A stretch of DNA of 45,662 nucleotides from Candidatus Flavonifractor merdavium (GTDB lineage Bacteria > Bacillota > Clostridia > Oscillospirales > Oscillospiraceae). The stretch's first letter is position 1; every line of letters begins with the position of its first letter. Under the pieces are notes generated by a model. That model worked only from the letters and a program-made list of their open reading frames with translations. It was not told where the DNA came from and did no database searches. Both the position numbers and the translations under genes were made by a program. The stretch spans positions 1 to 45,662 of the forward strand of contig DWXF01000035.1 of NCBI GenBank assembly GCA_019119335.1, given 5' to 3'. Shown here one piece after another: positions 19,057 to 27,580 of this stretch.

Positions 19057-21963
19057 ATGGCGGAATTTCTGCATACTCTGCTGGTGCTGACGGCGCTGGG
19101 GTCGGTCCTCACCGGCCTGCTGCTGCTGTCCCGGCCCCTGATCAGGAGCAAGACCGTATTTTACTATCTCTGGCTGCTGGTGCTGATCCGGCTGTGCCTG
19201 CCGGTGGGGGTGACCATCCCCCTGCCCGCCCGGGCGCCGGAGGCGCCGGCCCAGGCCGTCGTCCAGCAGCAGCCTGCGGCCCGGCCCGTCCAGCCGGAGC
19301 AGGTCCAGCGCCCCGACGGCCAGGGGGAGACGGCGGAGCCTCAGACCCGGCCGGAGATCCAGACAGCCCGGCCCGCCGCCAGCTGGCGGGGCGTGCTCAC
19401 CAGTCCGGTTCTATGGTTTGCCCTATGGGGCGTGGGGGCGGCCTTCTGCCTGGGACGGCAGGTGGTGGGCTACCGCCGGTTTGCCAGGCTGGTCAGGGAG
19501 AGCGGAACATACCCGGAGCCGGGGGCCCTGGCTCTGTTGTCCACCCTGGACCCGTCGGGCCGGGTGGGGTTGACGGTGTGCCCCTACGTGTCCACTCCCA
19601 TGCTGCTGGGGGTAATCCGGCCCACCATTGTGCTGCCCTGTGAGGTGGAGGGGGACCGGCTGGGGGATATCCTGGCCCATGAGCTCACCCACGCCCGGCG
19701 GCAGGACCTGCTCTATAAATGGTTTGCCGTGGCGGTGACCAGCGTTCACTGGTTCAATCCCCTGATGGTGGTGGTGCGGCGGCAACTGAACCGGGCCTGT
19801 GAGCTGTCCTGCGACGAGGCGGTGGTGAAGCGCCTGGACGCCGCCGGGCGGCGGCACTATGGAGAGACCCTGCTGGCCATGGCGGCGGGGCAATCCACCA
19901 GAAGCCTGCTGGCCGTTACCCTGAGTGAGGAGAAGAAACATCTGAAGGAGCGGCTGGTGGGGGTGATGAAATACCAAAAGCAGGGTCCGGCGGCGCTGGC
20001 CCTCACCCTGGCGCTGGCGGTGGTCCTCACCGGCTGCGCGGCCATTTGGGGGGCGCAGCCCGCTCCCTCCGCCGGGGAAGAACCGGACCCGGCGGCCCTG
20101 CTGGACGACCCGGTTCTGTACGACCTGTCCAACGGTCTGACGGCAGCCCTCCCCGCCGACCTGGACGGCCAGCTGCTGGTGGATACCCCGGAGAGCGGCG
20201 AGATCTTCTTCTCGGTGTTTGAGCGGCGCAGCTATGAGGCGGGGGGCGGCGGCGGCACCGAGGGGATGGGCTGGCTCTTTTCCATTGCCCGCTATGACCA
20301 GCCAGCCTTTGAACTGAGCCTCGCTGAGGACAACAGCGGCCGGAGCTTCTTTGCCCGGAAAGACGGTTGGTACTACGCCTGCCTCACCCCCACCGACGTG
20401 CGGTTCTACTCCGAGTCGGAGCCGGAGGAGCAGGCCCGGGAGGAGATCCAGTGGCGGGCGCTGCTTCTGCGGCTGCCGGAGGGGATTTTGCCCGATTTTA
20501 TGGCCCGCAACGGCCTGGAGCCCTTTACCAGCAGCGACTACGCCAACGACGACGGCAGCCTGTGGGACGGCAAGCACTACTATATCCGCTACCACACCCC
20601 CGACTGGAGCGAGTCCATTACCATGCTCCTCTCCCAACCCGCCAGACAGGGGGCGGGGGGCATCTGGTGCGTGGAGGGGTATTTCAACAACCACATCGGC
20701 GGCGCTATCACCACCATTCCCCGGGATACCGGCATGACCATTTCGGACTACTATGCTCAGCTTCAGTCCCAGGCCGACCGGGGCGAGGGTGGCGAACTCC
20801 TCACCCCGGAGGGGGCGGCCCTGGACTGGCTGGCCTCCCGGTATGACGGGGTGACCGCCGATCAGCTCACCCGGCTGGAGGGGGAGCCCGCCTGGGACCT
20901 GTGGTTCCGGGAGCTGAGCCCCATTTTGAGCGAGGCCCTGACGGTGGGCACCCAGGTGTATGTGGATGGGGCGTACACGCAAGTGGAAAATGTGACGGGA
21001 GAGCCGCCCTATCAGCCCACCCTGTATACCCGGCTGTGGGTCAAAGCGGAGGACCCCGGCCCCCTCAACGGCCCGGCGGTGCGGTATGACGCCGGAGAGA
21101 AGGGCGCGGTGATCTTCCTGGAGCAGGACGGCCTGGTGAGGTTGGAGCACGACGGCGAGATATCCTGGTACCGGGATGCCTACGACTACGAAAATACCTC
21201 CTATGAGGTGATGGCAGAACTTCTCCAGGCATGGAAGGAAGCCGAAGCGGCGGAAAAAGCCCCGGCGGCTGACGTGTATGGGGCTTTGGAGCGGGTATTT
21301 GACTACGACTACGATGTGGAGTTTTACGGCTTCAAAGAGCCGGGCAGCGGTCCCGGTACAGTCTTTGTCCGTCAGGCGGAGCTGCCCCAGCTCCGGGAGT
21401 GGCTGGCCGACTGCACCTGGGAAGAGGTGGCAGAGCTGCCTCAGGAGGACTTTGACTCCACCGACCCGCCCGCCGGGTGCTACTCTCTGTGGCTGGTGGG
21501 CAAGGGGAGTTTCACAATGGGCTGGGGCGCTCCCTATGTGAGCAGCCGCAACCAGTATTGGCACTGTACCCAGGGCTATGAGCAGCTGTACCAGCGGATG
21601 GCCGGCCTGTGGGCGGAAAAGCAGGCGGCGGGGTTCCCGTCCAACTTCCGGGGCTGGATCACTCAGGGGGGCGGCCAGCCGCTGCTCTGGATGGGTGAAG
21701 AAAAGCGGGGCTTCTCCGACTGGGAGGAGGTACTGGATCTGATGGACGCCATGACCTGGACGCCCGCCGATCCCGGCCAGGGCCAGGGGATTACCGCCAG
21801 TCCGGAGGACCGGTATGTAACCGTCACCGTCTACCCCGGGAACCTGGTGTATTATGATCTGGAAGGTCATGGGGGACCCTGGTCCTTCTGGTATCAGGGA
21901 TCTGGGGAGACCGACCTGTATGATGTGCTGCTGGACCGCTGGGAGCGGGCCGAAGCGGCGTAA
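19057..21963 (+). CDS. BlaR1-like M56 membrane metallopeptidase with a large unknown C-terminal region
   Basis: A 968-residue protein. The first 330 residues match the BlaR1/MecR1 M56 domain: membrane helices near 5-25, 33-56 and 115-140, the zinc motif HELTH near residues 208-212, the downstream ligand region ELSCDEAVVK, and a last helix near 310-330 (ALALTLALAVVLTGC). BlaR1 proteins cleave the cognate BlaI repressor when an external ligand is sensed. Here the 630-residue extracytoplasmic part is not a penicillin-binding domain; no SxxK-SxN-KTG set is visible and its ligand is unknown. Start at ATG 19057 with GGAGGG. Likely operon with the repressor gene 13 bp downstream. Confidence 0.88.
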   Translation: MAEFLHTLLVLTALGSVLTGLLLLSRPLIRSKTVFYYLWLLVLIRLCLPVGVTIPLPARAPEAPAQAVVQQQPAARPVQPEQVQRPDGQGETAEPQTRPEIQTARPAASWRGVLTSPVLWFALWGVGAAFCLGRQVVGYRRFARLVRESGTYPEPGALALLSTLDPSGRVGLTVCPYVSTPMLLGVIRPTIVLPCEVEGDRLGDILAHELTHARRQDLLYKWFAVAVTSVHWFNPLMVVVRRQLNRACELSCDEAVVKRLDAAGRRHYGETLLAMAAGQSTRSLLAVTLSEEKKHLKERLVGVMKYQKQGPAALALTLALAVVLTGCAAIWGAQPAPSAGEEPDPAALLDDPVLYDLSNGLTAALPADLDGQLLVDTPESGEIFFSVFERRSYEAGGGGGTEGMGWLFSIARYDQPAFELSLAEDNSGRSFFARKDGWYYACLTPTDVRFYSESEPEEQAREEIQWRALLLRLPEGILPDFMARNGLEPFTSSDYANDDGSLWDGKHYYIRYHTPDWSESITMLLSQPARQGAGGIWCVEGYFNNHIGGAITTIPRDTGMTISDYYAQLQSQADRGEGGELLTPEGAALDWLASRYDGVTADQLTRLEGEPAWDLWFRELSPILSEALTVGTQVYVDGAYTQVENVTGEPPYQPTLYTRLWVKAEDPGPLNGPAVRYDAGEKGAVIFLEQDGLVRLEHDGEISWYRDAYDYENTSYEVMAELLQAWKEAEAAEKAPAADVYGALERVFDYDYDVEFYGFKEPGSGPGTVFVRQAELPQLREWLADCTWEEVAELPQEDFDSTDPPAGCYSLWLVGKGSFTMGWGAPYVSSRNQYWHCTQGYEQLYQRMAGLWAEKQAAGFPSNFRGWITQGGGQPLLWMGEEKRGFSDWEEVLDLMDAMTWTPADPGQGQGITASPEDRYVTVTVYPGNLVYYDLEGHGGPWSFWYQGSGETDLYDVLLDRWERAEAA

Positions 21964-21976
21964 GGGGGGAACGGAT

Positions 21977-22351
21977 ATGAACAACGCGGAAGAAAAGATC
22001 ACCGAGGCGGAGCTGGAGGTGATGGAGGTCCTGTGGGACGCGGGGGAGCCCCTTACCCTGGGGCAGATTAAGGAGGCCCTGTCGGAGAAGAACGGGGATA
22101 CCACCAAGACCCTGCTGCGGCGGCTGTGCGCCAAGGGGGCGGTGGGCCAGGAGAAGCGGCAGGTGTACTGGTACACCCCCCTGGTGAGCCGGGAGGAGGT
22201 GCGGGGCAGCCGCACCAAAAGGCTCATCGACAGGCTGTACGCCGGTTCGGCCCGGAACATGGTGGCCGCCCTGGTGCAGGCCGACCAGCTGAACCAGGAG
22301 GACATCGCCCAGCTGCGGGCGCTGCTGGATGAGCTGAGCGAAGAACAGTAG
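21977..22351 (+). CDS. BlaI/MecI/CopY-family repressor
   Basis: A 124-residue winged-helix protein: ITEAELEVMEVLWDAGEPLTLGQIKEAL, then the recognition segment TTKTLLRRLCAKGAV and a helical dimerisation tail. Family members repress their own operon and are inactivated by cleavage by the partner BlaR1. Order here is peptidase then repressor. The start ATG 21977 is preceded by AAGGGGGGAACG. The two operators upstream of the peptidase gene are its expected targets. Confidence 0.93.
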   Translation: MNNAEEKITEAELEVMEVLWDAGEPLTLGQIKEALSEKNGDTTKTLLRRLCAKGAVGQEKRQVYWYTPLVSREEVRGSRTKRLIDRLYAGSARNMVAALVQADQLNQEDIAQLRALLDELSEEQ

Positions 22352-22353
22352 AA

Positions 22354-22388
22354 AAAACCGGGGCCGGGCGAAACATTGCCCGGCCCCG
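22354..22388 (-). terminator. Terminator after the anti-sigma gene (minus strand)
   Basis: Arms GGGGCCGGGC and GCCCGGCCCC form a 10-bp stem; on the minus strand it is followed by GGTTTTTTC. It also ends the plus-strand BlaI gene topologically, but the T-run favours the minus direction. Confidence 0.85.
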
Positions 22389-22400
22389 TTCTGCCTGCTG

Positions 22401-23480
22401 TTATTCCAGAGAGATGACCCAGTTCAGATCCCCGTAGGTGGCGGTATCCTGGGTGCGGACCATACCTCCTCCCAGGCCGTCCCACCAGGTATCGTGCTCG
22501 TAGACCAGCTGGAGGGCGCCGATCTCCACCGCCACGATAGGTTCCTCCACCCAGTCTGGGGCGGCGGCCAGCTGGACGTTCACATGGCCGGAGGTGTAGC
22601 TGCGGAAGCCCTCTCCTGCGTCGGGATAGCGGGTTCCGGAGGCCCCGATGAAGGTGACTTGGTGATGGAACAGGGAGGCCCCCGTCAGCAGCGGCCCGTC
22701 CGCCGTCTCCTCCTGATGGGCGTACACCGACAGCTGCCGGCCGTCCTCGCTGACCAGTGCGGTCACCGTCCCCTCGGCAAAGGCGCGGCTGTCCGAGCGG
22801 GCGGCCTGGGCCTCCACGGGGGTGAGGGTCAGGGATCCGGTGCGGGAGCCGCCCCCCTCCAGGTCCAGCAGCTCATAGGTCAGCTCGGCGGGCATCTCCT
22901 CCGGCAGCTTGTAGAGGAAGGGCATATGGACCCGGGAAAGGTAGCCCTCCTCCCGCCAGGCTACCTCCGGCCCACAGTCCAGATCGGAGAGGGGAACCCA
23001 CGGCTGGCCCTGGCACACGGACTCTGCATGGGGGATCCATTCGGAGTAGACCTGGTCCCCCTGCTCCAGGAGGACGCCCCCGGCGTACACCCGCAGGCTG
23101 CGGGTGGCCAGCTGATGGGCCTCCTCCTCCGGGCTCACCAGGTAGAGCTCCAGCAGCAGGTATTCCCCCTGGCTCACCCCGTCCAGCTGGCACTGCCAGT
23201 CCCCCTCGGTCCAATGGTCGGCCTGCTCCACGACCATCACCGGCGATTGGGAGGCCCCCACGCCGGTGAAATAGCGGACCATCCACCGCACACCGGCGGC
23301 CAGGGCCGGATAATTGACCACCCCCAGCACCACTGCCAGGCAGAGGACCGCCGCCGCCAGCCGCCGCACCGGGACCCGCCGCCGGGCGGTTGTTTGCTCC
23401 GCCGCCGCCAGGGTGTCCTCCACCAGGGCCCGGCTGGGACCGGCCCGGTCAAAGAGATTCCGATAGGTCTGTTCCGTCAT
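22401..23480 (-). CDS. Probable membrane anti-sigma factor (DUF4179-like)
   Basis: A 359-residue protein with a cytoplasmic N-terminus of about 45 residues, one membrane helix (about 43-62, LAAAVLCLAVVLGVVNYPALAA), and a large extracellular domain. That layout and the 4-bp overlap (ATGA) with the end of the upstream ECF sigma gene are typical of sigma/anti-sigma pairs. The similarity to DUF4179 regulators is in the N-terminal and membrane part only; the outer domain is not recognised. The start ATG 23478-23480 follows GGAAAGGAG. A much longer in-frame frame upstream crosses the sigma and trmO genes out of frame and is not used. Confidence 0.78.
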   Translation of the reverse strand: MTEQTYRNLFDRAGPSRALVEDTLAAAEQTTARRRVPVRRLAAAVLCLAVVLGVVNYPALAAGVRWMVRYFTGVGASQSPVMVVEQADHWTEGDWQCQLDGVSQGEYLLLELYLVSPEEEAHQLATRSLRVYAGGVLLEQGDQVYSEWIPHAESVCQGQPWVPLSDLDCGPEVAWREEGYLSRVHMPFLYKLPEEMPAELTYELLDLEGGGSRTGSLTLTPVEAQAARSDSRAFAEGTVTALVSEDGRQLSVYAHQEETADGPLLTGASLFHHQVTFIGASGTRYPDAGEGFRSYTSGHVNVQLAAAPDWVEEPIVAVEIGALQLVYEHDTWWDGLGGGMVRTQDTATYGDLNWVISLE

Positions 23481-23950
23481 AGTTCTTCCGCTCCTTTCCA
23501 TGCGTCCCGCAGCAGGGCCCGCCCCCGGGAGAGCTGACTGCGGACGGTGCCGGGGCTGCGGCCCAGAATGGCCGCGATCTCCTCGGTGGCGTAGCCCTCG
23601 TAGTAGTAGAGGTGGAGTACCGCCCGGTATTTTTGGGGCAGGCCCTCCAGCAGCCCCAGCAGCTCCCCCTCCTCCGGGTTTTGGGCGGGCAGGGCCTCCG
23701 ACAGGGCCACCGTGTGCCGCCGCCAGAAGGAGCCGTGGAGCTTTTTGCAGCAGTTTACCGTCACCCGCAGCAGCCAGGCCTTCCGGTGCTCCTCCTCCCG
23801 AAAGGCGGGGGCGGCGCGGAGGTAGCGGAGAAAGACCTCCTGAAACACGTCGTCGGCGTCGTGGCTGCTGTGGGTCTGGGCCAGGGCCAGGCGGTACACT
23901 ATGTCTCCATAGCGTTCCATCACCTGCCGCAGGCCGGTTTCCTCTCCCAT
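23477..23950 (-). CDS. ECF-type RNA polymerase sigma factor
   Basis: A 157-residue sigma-70 family protein with only regions 2 and 4. Region 2 includes DADDVFQEVFLRYLR and HRKAWLLRVTVNCCKKL; region 4 includes LPQKYRAVLHLYYYEGYATEEIAAILGRSPGTVRSQLSRGRALL. Such factors direct transcription of small stress regulons and are held inactive by an adjacent membrane anti-sigma. The downstream gene fits that partner. No autoregulated promoter was identified in the short upstream gap. Confidence 0.92.
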   Translation of the reverse strand: MGEETGLRQVMERYGDIVYRLALAQTHSSHDADDVFQEVFLRYLRAAPAFREEEHRKAWLLRVTVNCCKKLHGSFWRRHTVALSEALPAQNPEEGELLGLLEGLPQKYRAVLHLYYYEGYATEEIAAILGRSPGTVRSQLSRGRALLRDAWKGAEEL

Positions 23951-24009
23951 GGCGTTTCCCCCTTTCTGCCCCTAACACCCCTGAGGGGGCGGGATTGTTG
24001 CACGACGGG

Positions 24010-24042
24010 TAAAAAAAGCGGGCGGCCTCCAGGCCGCCCGCT
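24010..24042 (-). terminator. Terminator after trmO
   Basis: Minus-strand AGCGGGCGGCCT and AGGCCGCCCGCT form a 12-bp stem closed by a tight GG loop and followed by TTTTTTT. It separates the GTPase-trmO operon from the sigma-factor gene. Confidence 0.9.
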
Positions 24043-24046
24043 CTGT

Positions 24047-24721
24047 CTATTCCACCGCCCGGACGTGGAGCACGTCCCCGTCCACCGAGAAGCGCACCTC
24101 CAGCCCGGCGAAGGCCATGCCGTACACCCGCTCCGGATCGTGCTGGTAGGAGGGCCGGGGGTCCCGGGACAGCACCCCCGCCAGGGCCTCCCGCTTGTCC
24201 TCCGGTACCTTGTCCAGCAGCTCCGCCGGGAAATCCACCTCCAGCACCTTGCCCCCCACGTTGCCGGTAAAGCCCCCCAGAGCCTCCGGGTGGGAATCGG
24301 CGTAGGGGAGATAGGGCTTTATGTCCAGAATGGGGGTGCCGTCCATCAGATCCGCCCCCGCCACCACCAGCACATGACCCAGCTCCGGGTCCTTTTCCAT
24401 GCCCACCAGACGCACGCAGGACAGGCCGATGGGGTTGGGCCGGAAAGGGGAGCGGGTGGCGAACACCCCCATGCGGGTGTTGCCCCCCAGCCGGGGGGGC
24501 CGCACCGTGGGGGACCAGGTATCCCGCACCGCCTGGGAAAACTGCCAGATCAGCCACAGGTGGGAGAATTCCTCCAGCCCCCGCAGGGCGTCGGGGTTGC
24601 GGTAGTCCGGCTCAAAGACCACCGTGGCGCGCAAATCCTCCACCAGCCCGCTCTGCCGGGGTATGCCGAACTTGGTGGGAAAGTCGCTGCGGATGCGGGC
24701 GATGATGTGCATGGGGATCAT
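24047..24721 (-). CDS. trmO: tRNA (N6-threonylcarbamoyladenosine(37)-N6)-methyltransferase TrmO
   Basis: A 224-residue TsaA/UPF0066 protein. These SAM enzymes methylate t6A37 in some tRNAs, fine-tuning decoding. Conserved stretches are IARIRSDFPTKFGIPRQSGLV at the N-terminus, FSHLWLIWQFS, and the family signature ATRSPFRPNPIGLSCVRLVG, then LDIKPYLPYAD. The start (ATG 24719-24721) overlaps the stop codon of the upstream GTPase-nuclease gene by 4 bp, so the two translation-related proteins are probably made together. Confidence 0.92.
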   Translation of the reverse strand: MIPMHIIARIRSDFPTKFGIPRQSGLVEDLRATVVFEPDYRNPDALRGLEEFSHLWLIWQFSQAVRDTWSPTVRPPRLGGNTRMGVFATRSPFRPNPIGLSCVRLVGMEKDPELGHVLVVAGADLMDGTPILDIKPYLPYADSHPEALGGFTGNVGGKVLEVDFPAELLDKVPEDKREALAGVLSRDPRPSYQHDPERVYGMAFAGLEVRFSVDGDVLHVRAVE

Positions 24722-27345
24722 CTGTTTCGTTCCTCCTGTGCCTTTTTCAGAGCGGCCTCCACCGGCCGGGACTTTGTGGGCTTGTTGAGCTGCTTCAGCA
24801 GGGCGGCGATCTGCCCGGACACCTGCTCCACCTCCGCCTTGAAGGTGGTGGCCGACAGCCGCAGGGCCCCGTGGCCCAGGATGATGAGCTGCTCCGCCCC
24901 GTCGGAGGTGGCCACCCGTACCCGGTGGTGCTTTCCGATCTCATAGGTGGCCCGCTCGATATAGGTGTCGGCGGTCTCAGCCTCTTTGGTATATACCACA
25001 TAGATATTGTGGTATTTGTATATGTCCTGAACGCTGCGGGGGACCTTGTAGGCGTCAAACACCAGGATCACCACGCACTTTTTAAACCCCTGGTAGTTGC
25101 TCAGCAGGTCCATCAGCATCTGGCGGGCGGCGTCCAGGTTGGTCTGGGCCACCTGTTTCAGTTCCTCCCAGGCGAAGATGATGTTGTACCCGTCCACCAG
25201 CAGGTACTCCGGCCCCCTGATCTGGGTCTGGACGTTGTACTTCTTGTCGTCCAGGCTGGTGCGGGCGGGCTTGGGGGGCGGGGCGAAGGCCCGGCGCTCC
25301 ACCTTGCCGTAGGTCCGCTCAAAGATGGCCAGCAGCTCCTTGTCCTGCTCCAGGGACAGCCCCCGGTCCATCGGGCGGGCGGGCCGGGGAGCGGGAGCCG
25401 CCTCCTCCGGCGGCGGGGCGTCCAGGGACAGGCCGCTGTCCACGTGGGCCATCTCCTTCACCTGATCCCACTTCACGTTGTACCCCGCCCCATGGGCGCA
25501 GAACACCGAGCCGGTGGGGTTGTCCACGTCCCGCTCCGGGTCGTAGCCCATGGCCTCCACCACAGCCTGCTGGTCATGACAGGGGAAGTAGCCCTTTAGG
25601 GAGCAGCTCAGCCGCCCCATGCCCCTGGTGTAGGCGGCCACCTCCCGGCCGTAGTCCCGCAGGCCCGCCACCGGAGCGGCTCCGGTGAGCACGGTGGTTT
25701 CCCCGGCGGTCTCCGGCGGGTCGCAGTCGCCCCCCATCCGCTGGATGTCGCTCATGGCCCGGCCCACCTGGGGGGCGGGCACCTCCAGCCGAAAGGCGTA
25801 CCAGGGCTCCAGCAGGATATTTTCCGCCTCCATCAGTCCCTGGCGCACCGCCCGGTAGGTGGCCTGCCGGAAGTCACCCCCCTCGGTGTGCTTCAGGTGG
25901 GCCCGTCCCGCCAGCAGGGTGAGCTTCACGTCGGTAAGGGGGGAGCCGGTGAGCACCCCCGGGTGGGCCCGCTCGGCCAGGTGGGTGAGGATGAGCCGCT
26001 GCCAGTTCCGGTCCAGCACGTCCTCCGGACAGGCGGTGGCCAGCTCCACGCCGCTGCCCCGCTCTCCCGGCTCGATGAGCAGATGCACCTCGGCGTAGTG
26101 CCGCAGAGGCTCGTAGTGGCCCACCCCGATGACGGGGGCGGCGATGGTCTCCCGGTATACGATACCCCCCTGACCGAAGGATACCTTCAGGTCAAACCGC
26201 TCCCGGATCAGCCGCTGCAGGATCTCCAGCTGGACCTCCCCCATCAGCTGGGCGTGGATCTCCTGCAAGCGCTCATTCCACACCAGATGGAGCTGGGGGT
26301 CCTCCTCCTCCAGCTGGCGCAGCTTTTGCAGGGCGGTCACCGGGTCCTGGCCTTGGGGCAGCTCCACCCGGTAGGTGAGCACCGGCGTCAGGGCGGGGGG
26401 CGTTCCCTCCCCCTCGAAGCCCAGGCCCTGGCCCGCGGCGGCGGCGCTCAGACCGGTAACCGCCACGACGCTTCCCGCCGGGGCCTCCTCCGCCAGTTGG
26501 AATTTCCGGCCGGAGTACACCCGCAGCTGGTCGGCCTTGTCCTGCCAGCCGGGGCCCTCCAGCAGAGTCTTGACCTTTAAACTGCCGCCGGTAATTTTCA
26601 TCCAGACCAGCCGGGCGCCCTGTTCGTCCCGGGAGATCTTGAAGATCCGGGCGCCGAAGTCGGTGGGGTACGCCGGCCGGGGGGCGTACTGCTCCAGCCC
26701 CTGGAGAAAGTCCGCCACCCCCTCCAGGCGTAGGGCCGAGCCGAACCAGCAGGGGAACAGCTTTCGCCGGGCGATGAGGGCGGTGAGGGCGGCGTCGGGC
26801 ACCGAGCCGTGCTCCAGATAGTCCTCCAGCAGGCCCTCGTCGCACAATGCGGCCTGCTCGTACAGGGCGGGCTTGTCCAGGAAGTGGGCGCACCCCTCGT
26901 CCAGCTGGTCCCGCAGCTGGGCCAGCAGTTCCCCCCGATCCGCCCCCGGCAGGTCCATTTTGTTGATAAAGAGGAAGGTGGGCACCTGATACCGCTCCAG
27001 CAGCCTCCACAGGGTATGGGTGTGGCCCTGGACCCCGTCGCTGCCGCTGACCACCAGAATGGCGCAGTCCAGCACCGAGAGGGTGCGCTCCATCTCGGCG
27101 GAGAAGTCCACGTGTCCCGGGGTGTCCAGCAGGGTGAGCTCCACCGTCTCCAGCGGGAGCACCGCCTGCTTGGAGAAAATGGTGATCCCCCGCTCCTTCT
27201 CCATGGGATCGGTGTCCAGAAAGGCGTCCCCGTGGTCCACCCGGCCCAGCTTTTTCAGTTTTCCGCAGGCGTAGAGCAGCCCCTCGCTGAGGGTGGTCTT
27301 TCCCGCGTCCACGTGGGCCAGGATGCCCACAGCCAGTTTTTCCAT
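24718..27345 (-). CDS. Tet(M)-like ribosomal GTPase fused to a C-terminal NYN (Rae1/YacP-like) endonuclease domain
   Basis: An 875-residue protein. Residues 1-640 resemble ribosomal-protection proteins and EF-G: P-loop AHVDAGKTT (10-18), TIFSKQ switch I, DTPGH (74-78), NKMD (128-131), then domains II-V. After a proline-rich linker (about 645-710), residues 714-875 form a NYN/PIN-like domain with the acidic residues expected for catalysis: D718 (VDGYN), D764 (VFDAYK), D793 (ETADTYIE) and D815 (TSDG). Rae1 of Bacillus is a nuclease cutting mRNA in the ribosomal A site. The tip-loop YSPVST that Tet(M) uses against tetracycline is not present (GRAHLKHTEGGDFR instead), arguing against simple resistance. 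Downstream partner trmO. Confidence 0.88.
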   Translation of the reverse strand: MEKLAVGILAHVDAGKTTLSEGLLYACGKLKKLGRVDHGDAFLDTDPMEKERGITIFSKQAVLPLETVELTLLDTPGHVDFSAEMERTLSVLDCAILVVSGSDGVQGHTHTLWRLLERYQVPTFLFINKMDLPGADRGELLAQLRDQLDEGCAHFLDKPALYEQAALCDEGLLEDYLEHGSVPDAALTALIARRKLFPCWFGSALRLEGVADFLQGLEQYAPRPAYPTDFGARIFKISRDEQGARLVWMKITGGSLKVKTLLEGPGWQDKADQLRVYSGRKFQLAEEAPAGSVVAVTGLSAAAAGQGLGFEGEGTPPALTPVLTYRVELPQGQDPVTALQKLRQLEEEDPQLHLVWNERLQEIHAQLMGEVQLEILQRLIRERFDLKVSFGQGGIVYRETIAAPVIGVGHYEPLRHYAEVHLLIEPGERGSGVELATACPEDVLDRNWQRLILTHLAERAHPGVLTGSPLTDVKLTLLAGRAHLKHTEGGDFRQATYRAVRQGLMEAENILLEPWYAFRLEVPAPQVGRAMSDIQRMGGDCDPPETAGETTVLTGAAPVAGLRDYGREVAAYTRGMGRLSCSLKGYFPCHDQQAVVEAMGYDPERDVDNPTGSVFCAHGAGYNVKWDQVKEMAHVDSGLSLDAPPPEEAAPAPRPARPMDRGLSLEQDKELLAIFERTYGKVERRAFAPPPKPARTSLDDKKYNVQTQIRGPEYLLVDGYNIIFAWEELKQVAQTNLDAARQMLMDLLSNYQGFKKCVVILVFDAYKVPRSVQDIYKYHNIYVVYTKEAETADTYIERATYEIGKHHRVRVATSDGAEQLIILGHGALRLSATTFKAEVEQVSGQIAALLKQLNKPTKSRPVEAALKKAQEERNR

Positions 27346-27375
27346 AGCCGACTTCCTTCCTGTCAGATGCAGTTC

Positions 27376-27404
27376 AGTATATCATGTTTCGCCCCCTGGG
27401 GCAA
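27376..27404 (-). promoter_or_regulatory. Promoter of the GTPase-nuclease gene (TTGCCC-17-TATACT)
   Basis: Minus-strand -35 TTGCCC (27399-27404) and -10 TATACT (27376-27381), 17 bp apart, about 30 bp before the ATG. No long leader peptide or attenuator of the tet(M) kind fits in the short transcript leader. Confidence 0.6.
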
Positions 27405-27495
27405 CGAAAAGCGCGGAGCGGAACCATCTGACCGGCAAGTATAGAAAAACCCGGGGGAAATCCCATGGTTTTCTAACAAAAAAATTGGGAATCGC

Positions 27496-27523
27496 TTGCA
27501 ATCTCAGGACAAGGTGGTATAAT
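27496..27523 (+). promoter_or_regulatory. Promoter of ppdK (TTGCAA-16-TATAAT)
   Basis: A -35 TTGCAA at 27496-27501 and a perfect -10 TATAAT at 27518-27523 with 16 bp between them, about 50 bp ahead of the AGGAGG site of ppdK. Confidence 0.72.
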
Positions 27524-27580
27524 AGCACCGGTTAGCACATTTGAGTATCGTAAGAGCAAAGAAACTAGGAGGAATGTAAA

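Noticed and set aside
19423..22485. 1020-codon frame on the minus strand opposite the M56 and BlaI genes
   Set aside because: Low-complexity translation with no domain, and it covers two genes and a terminator with clear functions on the other strand.
23481..24557. Upstream extension of the anti-sigma gene by about 360 codons
   Set aside because: It lies out of frame over the sigma factor, a strong terminator and trmO, all well supported.
24718..27345. Simple tetracycline resistance gene tet(M)/tet(W)
   Set aside because: The conserved tip loop needed for drug release is missing, there is a NYN domain at the end, no tet leader peptide is present, and the gene has chromosomal base composition with trmO behind it.
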